Assembly (NCBI GenBank): GCA_036320915.1
Contig: JAXBDG010000003.1
Span: 496,001 to 560,000 of the forward strand
Direction: 5' to 3'
Length of the DNA stretch: 64,000 bases
Origin: Linnemannia elongata
Lineage: Eukaryota; Mortierellomycota; Mortierellomycetes; Mortierellales; Mortierellaceae
The notes beneath the pieces are model-generated. The model did not search any database and had not been told where the DNA came from. It worked only from the letters and a program-made list of their open reading frames with translations. Both the position numbers and the translations under genes were made by a program. Positions 11,740 to 23,200 of the stretch are shown piece by piece; position 1 is the stretch's first letter; every line of letters begins with the position of its first letter.

Positions 11740-13356
11740 GGTATATGCGTGAGAGGAAGGGAAGGGTAGAACGACGGGGGAATAAGGTGGAGAGAGGGTG
11801 AGGTGGGGCTCAGCACAACCCTTGAAGGTTAGCGCGACCGGTGTAAGGAGGGTGGAGGTGAGTGAGTAAGTGAGTAAGTGAGTGGGTGAGTGATGAAAGA
11901 GAAAGGAGGAGGGGATGATGAAAGGAGGGGATGATGACGCGAGGTGGTTGAAAAGGTGAGGTGAAGGTAAGAGAAGGAGAGGGAAGATGAAGGGAGAGGG
12001 TGAGTAAAGAAGAAGGATGAAGGAGAGGGAGTATGAAGAGGTGTGAGGGGTGAAGGTTTAAAGGTGGAGTAAGAAGGTACAACGGAGAGAGAGAGAGAGA
12101 GAGAGAGAGGAGGGGGGGAGGAGGGAGAGTAACGGGTGAATAGAAAGGAGGTAAAAGAGGGATGGAGAGAGAGAGAGAGAAAAAAAAAAGTGAGTGAAGG
12201 GCAGTGCGAAAGGGTAAAGAGTACGAGGGTGAGCAAAAAAAAACAAACAAAACAACAAACAAGACGAGTTGAGGGAGTCAAGAGAGCATTCGTCTCTCTC
12301 TCTCCCTCACTCCCTCTCTCTCTCTCTCTCTCTCACACACACTCACTCACTGTTTTCATTTGTGTGTGTGTATGCGGGTGTGTGAATGTTGAAGGGATTG
12401 GCATACAATCTATAACTCTGAACACATACACAAATAAAACAACAAACAAATCGTGTGTGTAGAATGTAAGGTTCTTTTGGACTCTTGTTGCGGTTCCTCA
12501 TCTTCCCCTTCCTTTGTTGCCATTCCACTCGAGCCAGTGTCGACAAAAGATGGATATGGATGGATATGAGGGACAGTTATGGTAGAACAACCCCATTCTC
12601 CCCTTTCCATCGCACTAAATCGAATATTTTGGACTTAGGCTACAAGAGGAATGAATGAATGAATGAATGAATGCCTGTGCACGCTCGCATTATCTTCGGT
12701 CAGAGTGTCAAATTAGACGCCTTACAAGACCCGCACATCAAAGTAGAAAGCTGTGAATAAAAACAAGGGATAGAACGGCCAATTGAATAGGTGGAATCGC
12801 CCATCCTCATTCTTATTTGCCAACTTGCCAACTTGCCAGCTTGCCAACAAGGGTGACGGAAGAAGTTGTAAAGGGTATCCTTCGTCTTTCTCTCTCTTCT
12901 TCGCCTTGACCGAGTCAACATTTATTCTCATTTGGAGAAACAGAAGCAATTGATGATGACAGACAGCTCCAAAATATGTCTTCTGCACGGATGGATTATT
13001 AATCTGGTTCTACTCCCTTGTTCTCCATGCCCCTTTTCCCATAGTACAGTCATCATCAAGGTATATATAAAAAAAAAGGAAGCGTGGGGAATCCACGACA
13101 GGGCCTTCTCTCATTGGCCCAGTCTCTCTGAGTTATTTCTGTTGATGTGTGATGTGTGATGTGATATGTGTGCCTGGAAAATGAAACTGCTTGTAATATT
13201 AGATCACTGATTTCCATCAATTCCTTGAACGCTTCATTCTTTCTCTTTTCTTTCTTCTCTGTTTCGATCACTTATCACAACCACCCTGCACCCTCATCAG
13301 GCACTCTTCCTCTTTGTCCTCTTCTTCAAATATTCCACCCCAACCATCTACGCTGA
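11740..13356. promoter_or_regulatory. Divergent promoter region of RasGEF and ERO1 genes
   Basis: 1.6 kb between head-to-head genes. The RasGEF side (11740-12360) is GA/CT-rich, with GA microsatellites near 12083-12108 and 12163-12180. A GAAT tetramer tract lies at about 12648-12672, and four copies of a TTGCCAACT-like 9-mer at about 12815-12848. On the ERO1 side a perfect inverted repeat CGTGG-GGAAT-CCACG lies at 13083-13097. The open frames over the CT-rich part are low-complexity and were not called. Confidence 0.55.
13083..13097. promoter_or_regulatory. Inverted repeat CGTGG-N5-CCACG upstream of ERO1
   Basis: A perfect 5-base palindrome arm pair with a 5-base spacer, 260 bases before the ERO1 start. 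Each arm contains the CACG core recognised by bZIP unfolded-protein-response factors of the Hac1/XBP1 class, and the gene is a classic UPR target. The link is inference. Confidence 0.35.
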
Positions 13357-16300
13357 ATGCCATACCCCTCAAAAACACATCCTTCCTCCAACAGGAGGTG
13401 TCCTACCTCTTCCTCCACTTCTTCCTCTTGGAAGCTTACTTCACTACTGCTACTCGGCCTCGCTTGCCTTTCTCTTTCTTCAACAACAGCAACAAAGGCA
13501 CCCACACAACTACAATCACAACGTAACAACCCAGAATCACCAGCAGCAGCTCGACATGACCCCTTCAACGGCCTCTTCAACCCTCGACCCGACACCCCTC
13601 ATCTCCTCGGTCTCCCTAATGGCAGCGAACAAACAAAATCAAAACGACCTGCAAAGATGGTCAAAGTCCCCTACTTCATAGAACACCTCATTCGTCCACA
13701 ACAACCACTAAAAGAATCGACAGGAACGTCTTCTACGACCACTACGGTGACCAGGACGGTTGCTACTGCTGCCACTGCATCAACTACAACTACGACGACG
13801 ACGATGACGGGTGGCTCGCTGGAGCATGACCATTCAACACACAAGCCTGGACAGTGTCGGGTGAGTAACTAGCGAATCGCAGATGACAAATGCAAACCAA
13901 AAAAGTGACGAAGGCAGTCTCCCTTTTTACTTGCTTTTCGTCCCTTCTTCGCGACAGAGAGAATGAGAAAAGAGGGAGACAAACGAGGGCTGTAGTTGTT
14001 TTGTCGTTGTTCAGACCCTACTGTTTCACCGTTGTAAACGATCTTAACCTCCGCTCCTTCCCCTGTACGGTGTGTATTCATGCTGCCATAGCAATCGATG
14101 CAAATCGAAAACTCGCTCTGCGACTATGACGCCGTAGAGGCTATCAATTTGGAGATGAGAGGCCTTCTTGATAACCTTGTCCAGCAAAAGTACTTCAAGT
14201 TCTACAAGGTAACCCATTGGCACACACACGCACAACCCACGTTTCTTCTCCTTTTACAGTTCGGTCCCAATTGATATGCTCCACATTCAATTATCGAGAA
14301 TTAATATTCCTAACATTACCGGGCTCTAACCAATTCTTCCTCTTCGTTCGAACGAACAACGTAGCTGAACTTGTATGGCACCTGCCCCTTCTGGACAGAA
14401 AATCACCTCTGTATGAACAAGGACTGTGGTGTTGCCGTTGTTGACGAGGTACTTTTCTGCCCATACCTTCTTTTTTTTCTTCTCAGGAAACCTTCAGCCC
14501 AATCTTGGTTTCTCGGGGTGAAACAGTGTATGCGTGTGTGTGAGAGAGATTGAGAGGTGAATAGGCAACTGACAAACTTTACAATTGACGTTTTTTGTGG
14601 ATTTTTCTAGAAAACTATCCCTGAGGAATGGACGAGTGCGGCTCTCGGCGCAATTTCGTCGCCCATGGGTGGCAAGGTATGACTGGCTGGATTGTACCCT
14701 ATCACACATATCCTTGTTGCCCTTTCAATGGAAAAAAGGTCCAAGCATTCAGATGACTAAACAAAATATTAACCCGCTAAACAACATTTTAACCGCTCTC
14801 GTACACACTCCCTACATTCAACCCCTTCCATCCTAATAGCACTTCCAACCATTCCAAAGCTGTAACCTTAAAGACCAAGACTTTTGCCAAGTTGATGATG
14901 AAGCAATCTCAGAGGGCGTCTACGTCGACTTGATGGAGAACCCAGAACGGTTTACAGGATATTCAGGCCCATCGGCCGCTAAAGTCTGGGACGCGATCTA
15001 CAACGAGAACTGTTTCAATGTGGCTCAAAAGATGCAGCTGGCTGCTGACTGTGAGCAATGTTCGTTGGATCGGGAAGCAGTCGAGGAGGATTTGGCGGAG
15101 ACTGTTCAGAATGCTGCTCTGTCCGGGATTTCTTTTGCGCAGAACCCGTTGTCGCTTGGGGCCGGTCATAATGGGCATGGATATGGACACCAGGATAAGC
15201 CGGAACAAGGTGCGGGATTAGGAGGGAACACGTCGCCCTTTGTCGACTCCGCGATGAACCCGTTGACTGCAGGAGCGGTCGCGCAGGAGGAAGAGATGTG
15301 TCTGGAAAAGCGGGTCTTTTACCGGATGATCTCTGGACTCCATGCCTCCATTTCCATCCACATCTGCGACGAATACTTTAACCAAACTTCTGGCGTCTGG
15401 GTAAGTAGTTCTCTTTTGGTAGTAAGTTCACTCACTGGGAAGATAATCACTTCCAGCTCCAGAAACCAGCTGACCACGTCTTCCTCTGTGTCCTTACATA
15501 TGATTAGGGCCCAAACTTGGAATGCTTTGTGTCTAGGGTTGGCGCACACCCGGATAGACTGGAAAATATCTTTTTCGACTACTCGATTTTGGTCCGCGCC
15601 GTGACCAAGCTCTCAGGATATCTCCGCGACTATGAATTCTGTACCGGGAACCCCGACGAGGACACCAAAGTCAAGGTTAGTTATTAACTACCTATTTACA
15701 ATTGCACTTGTGGCAGTGAACACTCACAGGAGGAGTATTACTAACACTTCCCTGTGTTTTCTTTTCTTTTTTTTTTTTTTTTGCGATATGTTTAGGCAAT
15801 GGTGGACAAGTTGATAGAAGTATCGAGCAAGTCCCCTGCAATCTTTGACGAAAAGGCTATGTTTGTCGGTCCTGGCGCCCAGGCATTGAAGCTCGAATTC
15901 CGTGATCATTTCAGGAATATTACAAAGATCATGGACTGTGTTGGCTGTGAGAAATGTCGACTTTGGGGAAAAGTTCAGACTTCGGGGTTGGGAACTGCAT
16001 TGAAGGTTCTATTCTCTTACAACGACGAGCATCTCAAGTAAGTTTTTTAAGATACGCTTGTTTCGCGCGTTTTTATTTGGTTTGGTTTTTGGAGTTATCT
16101 TGGTGTCTAATATTTTTGTGTGTATGTGAATAATAGCCCGATCAAGCACCCGAACTTGTTGCAGAGGACAGAAATCGTGGCGCTGTTCAATACCCTCAAC
16201 CGCGTCTCTGAGAGTGTTGCATCGATTGCCCGGTTCAGGACATTGTACATGGAACAGCATGGCCTCCCCATGCCCTCAACCCCTACTCCTCCCTCTCCTC

Positions 16301-16662
16301 CCTCTCCTCCCTCTCCACCTGTACCTCAGGAAGAAGACTCTTCACCGATTCAGGCCTACATTACAGGACTCTTCAAGGATACTCATGGCATTTTCGCTGC
16401 TGAGCCATCCAAGAACAAGAAGCAAGATGGATCTTCTTCGTCTTGGGTTGAGTTTCCTCAGGGACTGAGTGCGACGTTGAAAGAAAAGATCCTCAACTTC
16501 AGTCGTCATCCCCTGGGCACATTTTTCAATGGCGATACGAAGAAGTTATGGGAGGATCATCATAGTAGTCAGAGACAAAGTCAACATCATACCCAGAAGA
16601 AGGCTAAAGGATCTTCAAAAGTGAGTTCTCAAGCTACCTACTCCACCCACGAGGACGAGTAA
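13357..16662 (+). CDS. ERO1: Endoplasmic reticulum oxidoreductin 1 (thiol oxidase)
   Basis: FAD-dependent ER enzyme that oxidises protein disulfide isomerase and passes electrons to O2, driving disulfide formation. Eight exons: 13357-13860, 14092-14208, 14365-14448, 14611-14676, 14840-15400, 15508-15675, 15796-16037, 16137-16662; all phases join, giving 755 residues. An N-terminal hydrophobic segment (about 26-42, [15 protein letters not shown]) is the signal sequence. The shuttle cysteine pair is C223-x4-C228 in LCMNKDCG, after CPFW. The family signature [11 protein letters not shown] follows. The active-site CVGCEKC (C548, C551, C554) is followed by [10 protein letters not shown], the flavin-site region. 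It is longer than yeast Ero1 (about 560) because of a Ser/Thr-rich N-terminal stretch, a Gly/His-rich insertion at about residues 340-385 and a Pro/Lys-rich tail. No intron was needed in the last exon. Confidence 0.95.
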
Positions 16663-16859
16663 GAACGCCACCCTATCTTCTTGCCCCTGTTCTTATAAAA
16701 ATAAAAAGTGCACAATCATTAAATTACGCCACCAACTCTCTATCCTAGACGAAACAGTCACACGCCTACAAACATTGAAAAAAATGTGCCCTTCCACTTC
16801 GCATTTCATTTCTTGGTCCACCACATCACTCAACACATCACCTCCCAATCCACAGAACA

Positions 16860-17869
16860 ATGGCACCACCAAGAATCCGCAGAGGAGGAAAGAAGCTCCC
16901 TCCAGGAGCAGGACGCACAGCCGCCGCCGCCAAGAAGGCACAAGCAGACGCCGCCGCCGCAGCAGCAGCAGCCTCCAACCCCGACGCCCTCGAAAAGGCA
17001 CCTCAGGTGCTTGACCCCGAGAACGAGTCTGGCGATGCGACAGTTAGCATGGAAGTCGATCAGGAGACTCAGGATGCCAAGGCCTGGATCAAACAGAATG
17101 TTGATCAGGAAGTCGTACGTCCCTCTTTTTTTCGTTACGTTTCTTCACTACGTTCGGGGGGACTTGGATCGCCCTTTGGCAGAGTTGAACATTTGATTAA
17201 GTACCTGTTCTAATACTTTTTTTTCGTGCTGTGTTTTTTTACATGAATGCATTTATAGGCGAGGATAAGGGCGACAGGAACGTCAATTGAACCTCTGAAG
17301 GTCAAGAACTTTGGAATCGTGGTCGATCTCTCGAGGAAGAAGCCCCTGGGGATCAACAGGATCGAAATCGACTCCAAGACCGACTTTAAAAAAGTCCAAC
17401 AGATCATGGTGTCCCCCGGAATTCCTTACCCTCACAAGGAGAACTTTGAATACGTTAACGTATGTTTACCATCAGCCTTCACCCCCTTTTTTTTTGCTTT
17501 CATGAGGATATGACGATCGCGTTTTTTTTTCTTCGCAATGGGCGGCATACTGCCTTGATTGACCCGCAGGATACTAAATTGAGATCCACGTTTGTTATTG
17601 TGGTACATATGTGAAAATAGGTCCTATTATTCACGGATAGCACGGAAACGCCAATGTTGGTACCATACCTGTACGATACCAAGTACAAGACCCAGGAGCC
17701 ATTGGAAAACGAGGACTCGCAGGATACCACAACAACAGCACCAGCATCATCAGCGGCGGAGGGTGACAGGCCTTGGATCCCCGTGAAAAACAACCTCACG
17801 GAATGGTTGCTCGTCAACTCTTTGCACATGCGGGCTAAACACCACATTGACGAGTTCCATGATATCTAG
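16860..17869 (+). CDS. Small conserved-looking protein of unknown function
   Basis: Three exons, 16860-17114, 17259-17459 and 17621-17869, all joined in phase 0, give 234 residues. The N-terminus is basic and Ala-rich (RIRRGGKK, then a poly-Ala run at about 32-40), then acidic with MEVDQETQD. The middle (about 86-152) has alternating hydrophobic strands (FGIVVDLSRKKPLGINRIEI). The C-terminus has VPYLYDTKYK, an acidic Thr/Ala-rich loop and a closing helix WLLVNSLHMRAKHHIDEF. I do not recognise the family. The exon 3 start is the least certain boundary: an alternative mini-exon at 17572-17602 has good splice sites but would leave an 18-base intron, so it was not used. The gene lies 197 bases after ERO1 on the same strand and is convergent with the next gene. 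Confidence 0.7.
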
Positions 17870-18110
17870 ATTTTCAATCTCCACCCTACAGCTCCAGCTC
17901 CACCTTTATTTCACCATTTTCGCATTAAAGCATTTTCTCACTCTTTAATCTTTGTTGATATGTGTTCTCTCGAACAAACAGAAGGATTTCTAACTGTTGC
18001 ATTTGAAAGCGGTCAACAAGGATTCAGACTTACAGAAGCTCACGAAGAAGTGATCTCGTACACTAAGTTCGAAAGCATGGTGTGTTTATTTGACGCGTCA
18101 ATGAATCGAA

Positions 18111-19710
18111 TCACGGACGCTGGCGGGCATTCTCTTGCAGTATAAGAATGGCGTCCTGGACCTGTAGGTGATCAGGGTGATGCTTATCGGATACCAAAGC
18201 AGCTGCAAAACTACTCCCAGTACCTCCTTCCACTGATGGTGGCGGTGGTAGTGGAGCTGCTAGCCCAATATGTGTACGAAGACTCCGTCGCTTCTGTGGT
18301 ACCGTGACCGAGGAGTGGGTTGGGGTTACGAGCGTCGCTGCAGCTGTGGCAGATCGAGTAGACCGCCTTGAAACATTGAACGCAGCACTGTTGTCCCGGA
18401 AATCCGGAAGGTCGTCATCATCTTCCTGCTGCTGTCGGTCGAAATCTGCCTGACTCCTTGGCGCGATGTGGGCGACAGGTTCTAATTCTGATGCTGGTGG
18501 CTGCTCTGGCTCTGATAGTGGCGTGTCATCGTCCATGAACTCGGGATCACGGCTATACCGCTCATCTTCCAATTCCCGCTGCAGCTCACCTTCCAGTTCA
18601 TCCATCAAAGCATCCTGGACCTCATCCTCATAAAACACTTCCGGAATATCCTCCGCAGGTGGGTGAGTGGTCTGGTCGTGCTGACTTCGAGCATGCTCAC
18701 CAATGGACCGCATACGGCCGATATGGATGTATTGTTGATTAGGTTGTTGTAGTTCGCCAGCATGTGCCTCCGGTGCGCCATTCTCTCCTTCTTCGCCTTC
18801 GTAGCCCTCCTCGCCTTCATAACCCTCGTACCCTTCCTCTCCTTCGTAGCCCCCATAGCCATTCTCTCCTTCGTAGCCCTCATAGCCTTCATATCCTTCA
18901 TACCCTTCCTGGCCCTCGTATCCTTCATAGCCTTCGTCGCCCTCATAACCTTCGTAGCCTTCGTAACCCTCGTATCCTTCATAACCCTCATAACCCTCGT
19001 AGCCTTCTTGACCCTCATAGCCATCGTACCCTTCTTCGCCTTCATAGCCCTCGTAGTCTTCTTGACCTTCATAGTAAGCATTATGTTCCTCTGCAATGGC
19101 AGCGGCGTCCTGTTCCTGGTAGTCCTGCTCTGCTTCATCAGCCTGCGCTCCTGTTGCTCTTGTTGTTGCTGCTGCCGGCGCCTTTCCTCTAAACTCGCCT
19201 GTCCTACTTTTCCCTCTCCTTCCTCCCTTTCCCCTTACACCTCCAGCTTTATCAGCACCATGATCCGGCTGATACCGCTCACTCCCTGGATACCAAACCT
19301 TCCCACCCTCGCCACTAACATGGCCCAAATGTTTAATATACCTCACCAACGTCGATTTCGCAATCTCCAACCCATACTCATCCTTCAACCGCCTCTTTAT
19401 CTCTGGTGTCCCCACGGGAGCTCCTTGCTCCACAGCCGTGGCTATAATCTGTCGAATCGCGTTCGATGTCGTTTCGGGGACTGACAGTTTCGGCCGCCCT
19501 AATTTCTCGGTGGTTTCTCGAGGGGCTTGACCCGATTTGTAAAGTGAGATGGCCTTTTGGGCGGTGGAGGCTCCTACGCCGGTGATAAGGGCTAGTAGTT
19601 GGCGCGGGGTGCGTTTTGGCTTCCGTTTTAGTGCGCCGCGAGTCCGTCGGGGTGGTGGGGTTGTGTTGTTGTTTTCGGAATCGGAGGCAGAGCTGTTGGG
19701 GTCGTTTGCG

Positions 19711-19741
<31 letters not shown>

Positions 19742-19838
19742 CGGGTCCGACACCGATGATGTATTGGTAGACATGAACGAGGATGCAGATCTCGTTACGG
19801 GTTAATGCGGCGCCGTTTCTTTTATACTCGTCCGGCAT
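18111..19838 (-). CDS. Transposase-like HTH protein with Glu-Gly-Tyr repeat tract
   Basis: Intronless frame of 575 residues from ATG 19838. After an N-terminal His/Glu alternation (AHEHEHEHEHD, about residues 33-43) and a basic linker comes a helix-turn-helix region at about 75-175: LLALITGVGASTAQKAI, then GRPKLSVPE, then PEIKRRLKDEYGL and STLVRYIKHLG. This is the bipartite pattern of the N-terminal DNA-binding part of Tc1/mariner or IS630-type transposases. No DDE catalytic domain follows. Instead there is a strikingly repetitive tract at about 256-353 built from EGY triplets with occasional E/Q/D/N variants, then an acidic, disordered tail with basic RRSTRS and KRRSLR patches. It may be a transposase DNA-binding domain recruited as a host chromatin or transcription protein; function unknown. 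It is convergent with the preceding gene. Confidence 0.8.
18778..19070 (-). repeat. 9-bp coding repeat, Glu-Gly-Tyr units
   Basis: About 30 degenerate copies of a 9-base unit encoding E-G-Y, with synonymous variation (GAA/GAG, GGC/GGT, TAC/TAT) and occasional E, Q, D or N replacements. The synonymous scatter indicates an old or selected tract, not a fresh microsatellite. Confidence 0.9.
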
Positions 19839-20271
19839 TGTTGTTGTTGGTGCTTGTGTGTGTGTCTGTTGTTTGTTTGTGTTCCGGTGTAAGGTGATTC
19901 GGGGAGTGTTTTGTTGTTTTTTGTTGAATGCAGAATTGCAAAGAGATGCTTAGGTCTTTATGTGGGGGGGGCAAGGTACGTGTCACGTGGATTGCATCTT
20001 TATGGCGTGTCAACTTTTGCCTCGCCCTCTTTTTTCCTGTTCAAAGCAACTTTATCCCTGCTGAAGATATACGCTGCTTTAGGAACGAGCAAAGCATACA
20101 TCCACCACCACCAAGGCAACAAACGCTTGAAGACTGATAATATATTCTTTAATTATTTCCACTTTTCTGTCTCCCTATCGCTCAGTGAACCAACGACTAC
20201 TCCTCACCATCTGATCCAACTTCACCCGCCAGCACACCAGCTTCAACTCCATGAGACGCCAAAGGCATCAT
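19839..20271. other. Intergenic region upstream of HTH gene
   Basis: 433 bases between the HTH gene start and the 3' end of the NACHT-WD40 gene, both on the minus strand. It starts with TG/GT-rich sequence next to the HTH start. Nothing else was recognised. Confidence 0.5.
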
Positions 20272-23200
20272 TCAATACATCCCCTCTCCGGGAGCCAAGA
20301 TATCACCGATGGCACCACGCTGGACCAATAATTTTCGGTTAGTGGGGCTAAGGTCAGTCGCGTCCTTGAGTACCAGTCCATCGGCACAAAGAATGCTGAG
20401 ATTGGGACCCCAGAGCAACTTAACGACAGGACCTTCGCCATTACCATCACTCGAAATACGCCATGCTCGAATGGATCCATCTGCGCAACCAGTTACAAAC
20501 TCCATCGAAACGACTGTGTTCCAGGCGATGTCCAGAACATCAGCAAAGAACCCGCGGACCGAAGTGATAAAGGACCAAGTCTCTTTCTCGCCAGGCTGTC
20601 GGTGCCAAAGCTGAACAGTATCGCTGCTACCGCTGGAAGCAATCCACCGCGCACACGGTGAATAAGCGATACAATAGACTGGACCATAGTGAGCGTTTAG
20701 GACGACATTGGGTGTCTTTGACTGGAGGTCCCAAAGATGGATAGACCTGTCAAATGTTTCCACTGGCCCGTCAATCCCTTGAACGATGCAAGTGTTCTTG
20801 ACTCGAGATCAAAAACGTTGACGGTCGTCCCGCTGAAAGAGTCGAATACAAGATCGTGGCCCGAGGGAGAGAATGCCGCAGCATCCACGCGGCCTTCAAA
20901 CTCAACAACCAGAAAACTCTGTTCCGTGTCGCGCAGGTCCCACAGACGTACAGAACCGTCCGAGCTAGCTGAGGCGAGATGGCGGCCACTTGGCGAATAA
21001 GCAAGCGAACACAGTCCGTTCGTATGTCCCCTCAGGATTGGTCCTGGTGTGCCTGATGGAATGTCCCACAGTAGAATCGAGAAGTCCTCAAAAACCTACG
21101 TTGCCAGCTGTTTACCATCCGGAGAGAATGCTCTGGTTGTGATCAGCTGAAGATCCAGGCGTTGGAGTGGAAACGATTCGGGCGATCCTGACTTGATATC
21201 CCGCTTTTGGACAGTTCCTTGGCCATCGACAGAGAGGACAGTACGGCAATCGGAAGAGTATGTCACCTTCCACGCAGGGCCTGGCCGACTTTGAGACTTG
21301 ACGCTCAACAGGCTTGAGCTCACCTCCCACAACCGAACCTTGAAATAAGTCGCTGAGGCAATTTGGGAACCATCCGGAGAGAAGGCAACGCAACATACTT
21401 GGTCGTCATGTCCTGTCAGGATAGAAACTTGGATGCCTGCGGAACCGTCCCATAGTCGCACTGTTCCGTCGTCACTGGAAGAAGCGATCCATTGGCCAGT
21501 AGGGGAGAAGGCGATTCCCGTAACTTCATCGCTGTGGCCATGTAGAACCGGGCCTTGTTCTCCAGAGCCAGCGTGCCAAAGCCGTAACCTTCCATCGCTA
21601 TGACCAGATGCCAGTGTATGTCCATCTGGAGAATAGGCGAGGCTGCGAACTCCCCCAAAAGCAGGGCTCCAAACAAATCCTGGCTCTCCTGTCCTTGGAT
21701 CCCAAAACCGTATCGTCTCATCTATGCTGCCTGATACGAGCAGTAGTCCGTCTGTCGAATACGTGATGCTCATGACTGGTCCATTGTGACCCCGCAAAAT
21801 AAAGATGTCCCTTCCTGTCTGTGAATCCCATAAGCGTACTGTTGTGTCATAGCTGGCCGATGCGATCTGGGCGGCAGAGGGTGAAAACTCCACCGATTTC
21901 ACGTCGTCAATATGTCCGTCCATGACGAATAAAGTATCGCCGCTAATGGTATCCCAGAGTCGAACAGTTTTGTCGTTACCGTTGCATCCTGATACAAGTT
22001 GCTGGCCACTGGGTGAAAATGCAAGACAGTAGACCCTGCTGTGATAGCCTTTGAGCTGGTGTAACCTGGTCCATGAGGCGGTGTCGTAAATCTCAACGAC
22101 GGCGTGCTCCAATGCCATAGCAAGCATCCTTCCATCTGGCGAGTAGGTGCAGTCTCTTATGTAACTCTCCCCCTTGAGATAAGGTAACTCTCCGAATCGC
22201 ACTCCTTCCAGCAGTGCCGTGCTCATATCAACTTTTCGCAACCAACTCCTCGCGAGATTGACCCCCGTCAAATCGGCTCCTCGAAAATCAGCAGAGTGAC
22301 CGTCGGAAAGGTCTGCGCCAGGGACCTTTATATCCTGGAGATCGACACCGTGGAAAGGCACGCCGGCCTTGACCAGGATCGTGATGGCGTTGACGTCTCC
22401 AATAATGGCTACAGGATCGGTTTTGGTTTGGGCGATAATATTCCGAAGCTGCTGCTCGAAACCGGGGTCAGGGCTTATACGCTCGCTCAGGAACTGGATA
22501 ACAGAGGGTTCCGTAGTTATATCTTGACTAAATAAAAGACCTCTTGTATCGCTCTCCTGGAATCCTGGCGAGCCGCTTCCACCTTGCGCACCGTCGCTGT
22601 CGTCATCACTGGGAAGACTGTAGATGGAGAGAGACAAAAAATACTCGAGTATGGACCTGTGAAGAAATTGAAACCGAGAACCCGAGCGGGTCAATGGAGA
22701 CGATTCCTGCAACAGTTGCACCTCAGGTTCCTTTCCAAAGAATTCAGCCTTCCAAGTTACACGGTCGGCAAGGTCAGTGTACTGGACTACCGCGTTTCCA
22801 TTCTGTTTCTCGAAGATCGCCTTCGCCAATCGTGTAGAGTAGTCGAGGCCCATCGAAATAAATCCTGCGTCCAAAAGTTGATCAAAGACAGTACGGTCAT
22901 CGACAGACAGTGTGTTGCTCTCAAGACGACGTTTATTGACACCAAACCAGTGCACAACAAAAGCGTCGTAGAGTTGAACTCGGGTAATCTTGTGGGCCGA
23001 GAGATCCTTCTTCCCGCCGGCAATAGTGGGCAGCGCCTCCAGTGCGAGAGTAAGGAGAAACGGAATCTTGACTAGGTCCATGAGGTTGGGAACTGTAGCC
23101 AATATCTGCATGTAATCCTCCGTCACCCAGGACCGTGGCTCGAGAGGGATGTAACGGGAGACATAGTCCTCGATTTGTGCGTTGGAGAAGGGTGAAAGCA

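Noticed and set aside
11810..12281. Overlapping minus-strand frames of about 150 residues, Ser/Leu/Pro/Phe-rich
   Set aside because: They are translations of CT-rich microsatellite-like sequence in the RasGEF leader, with no domain and no splice link to the gene.
17572..17602. Mini-exon encoding DTKLRSTFVIV in the small unknown gene
   Set aside because: It has fair splice sites, but using it with the best downstream exon leaves an 18-base intron, too short to splice; the longer alternative breaks the good downstream frame.
18762..19484. Long plus-strand open frame encoding an apparently multi-pass hydrophobic protein
   Set aside because: It is the antisense shadow of the Glu-Gly-Tyr repeat: the complements of those codons read as Phe/Ile/Val/Leu-rich. 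The minus-strand frame has a recognisable HTH domain and is longer.
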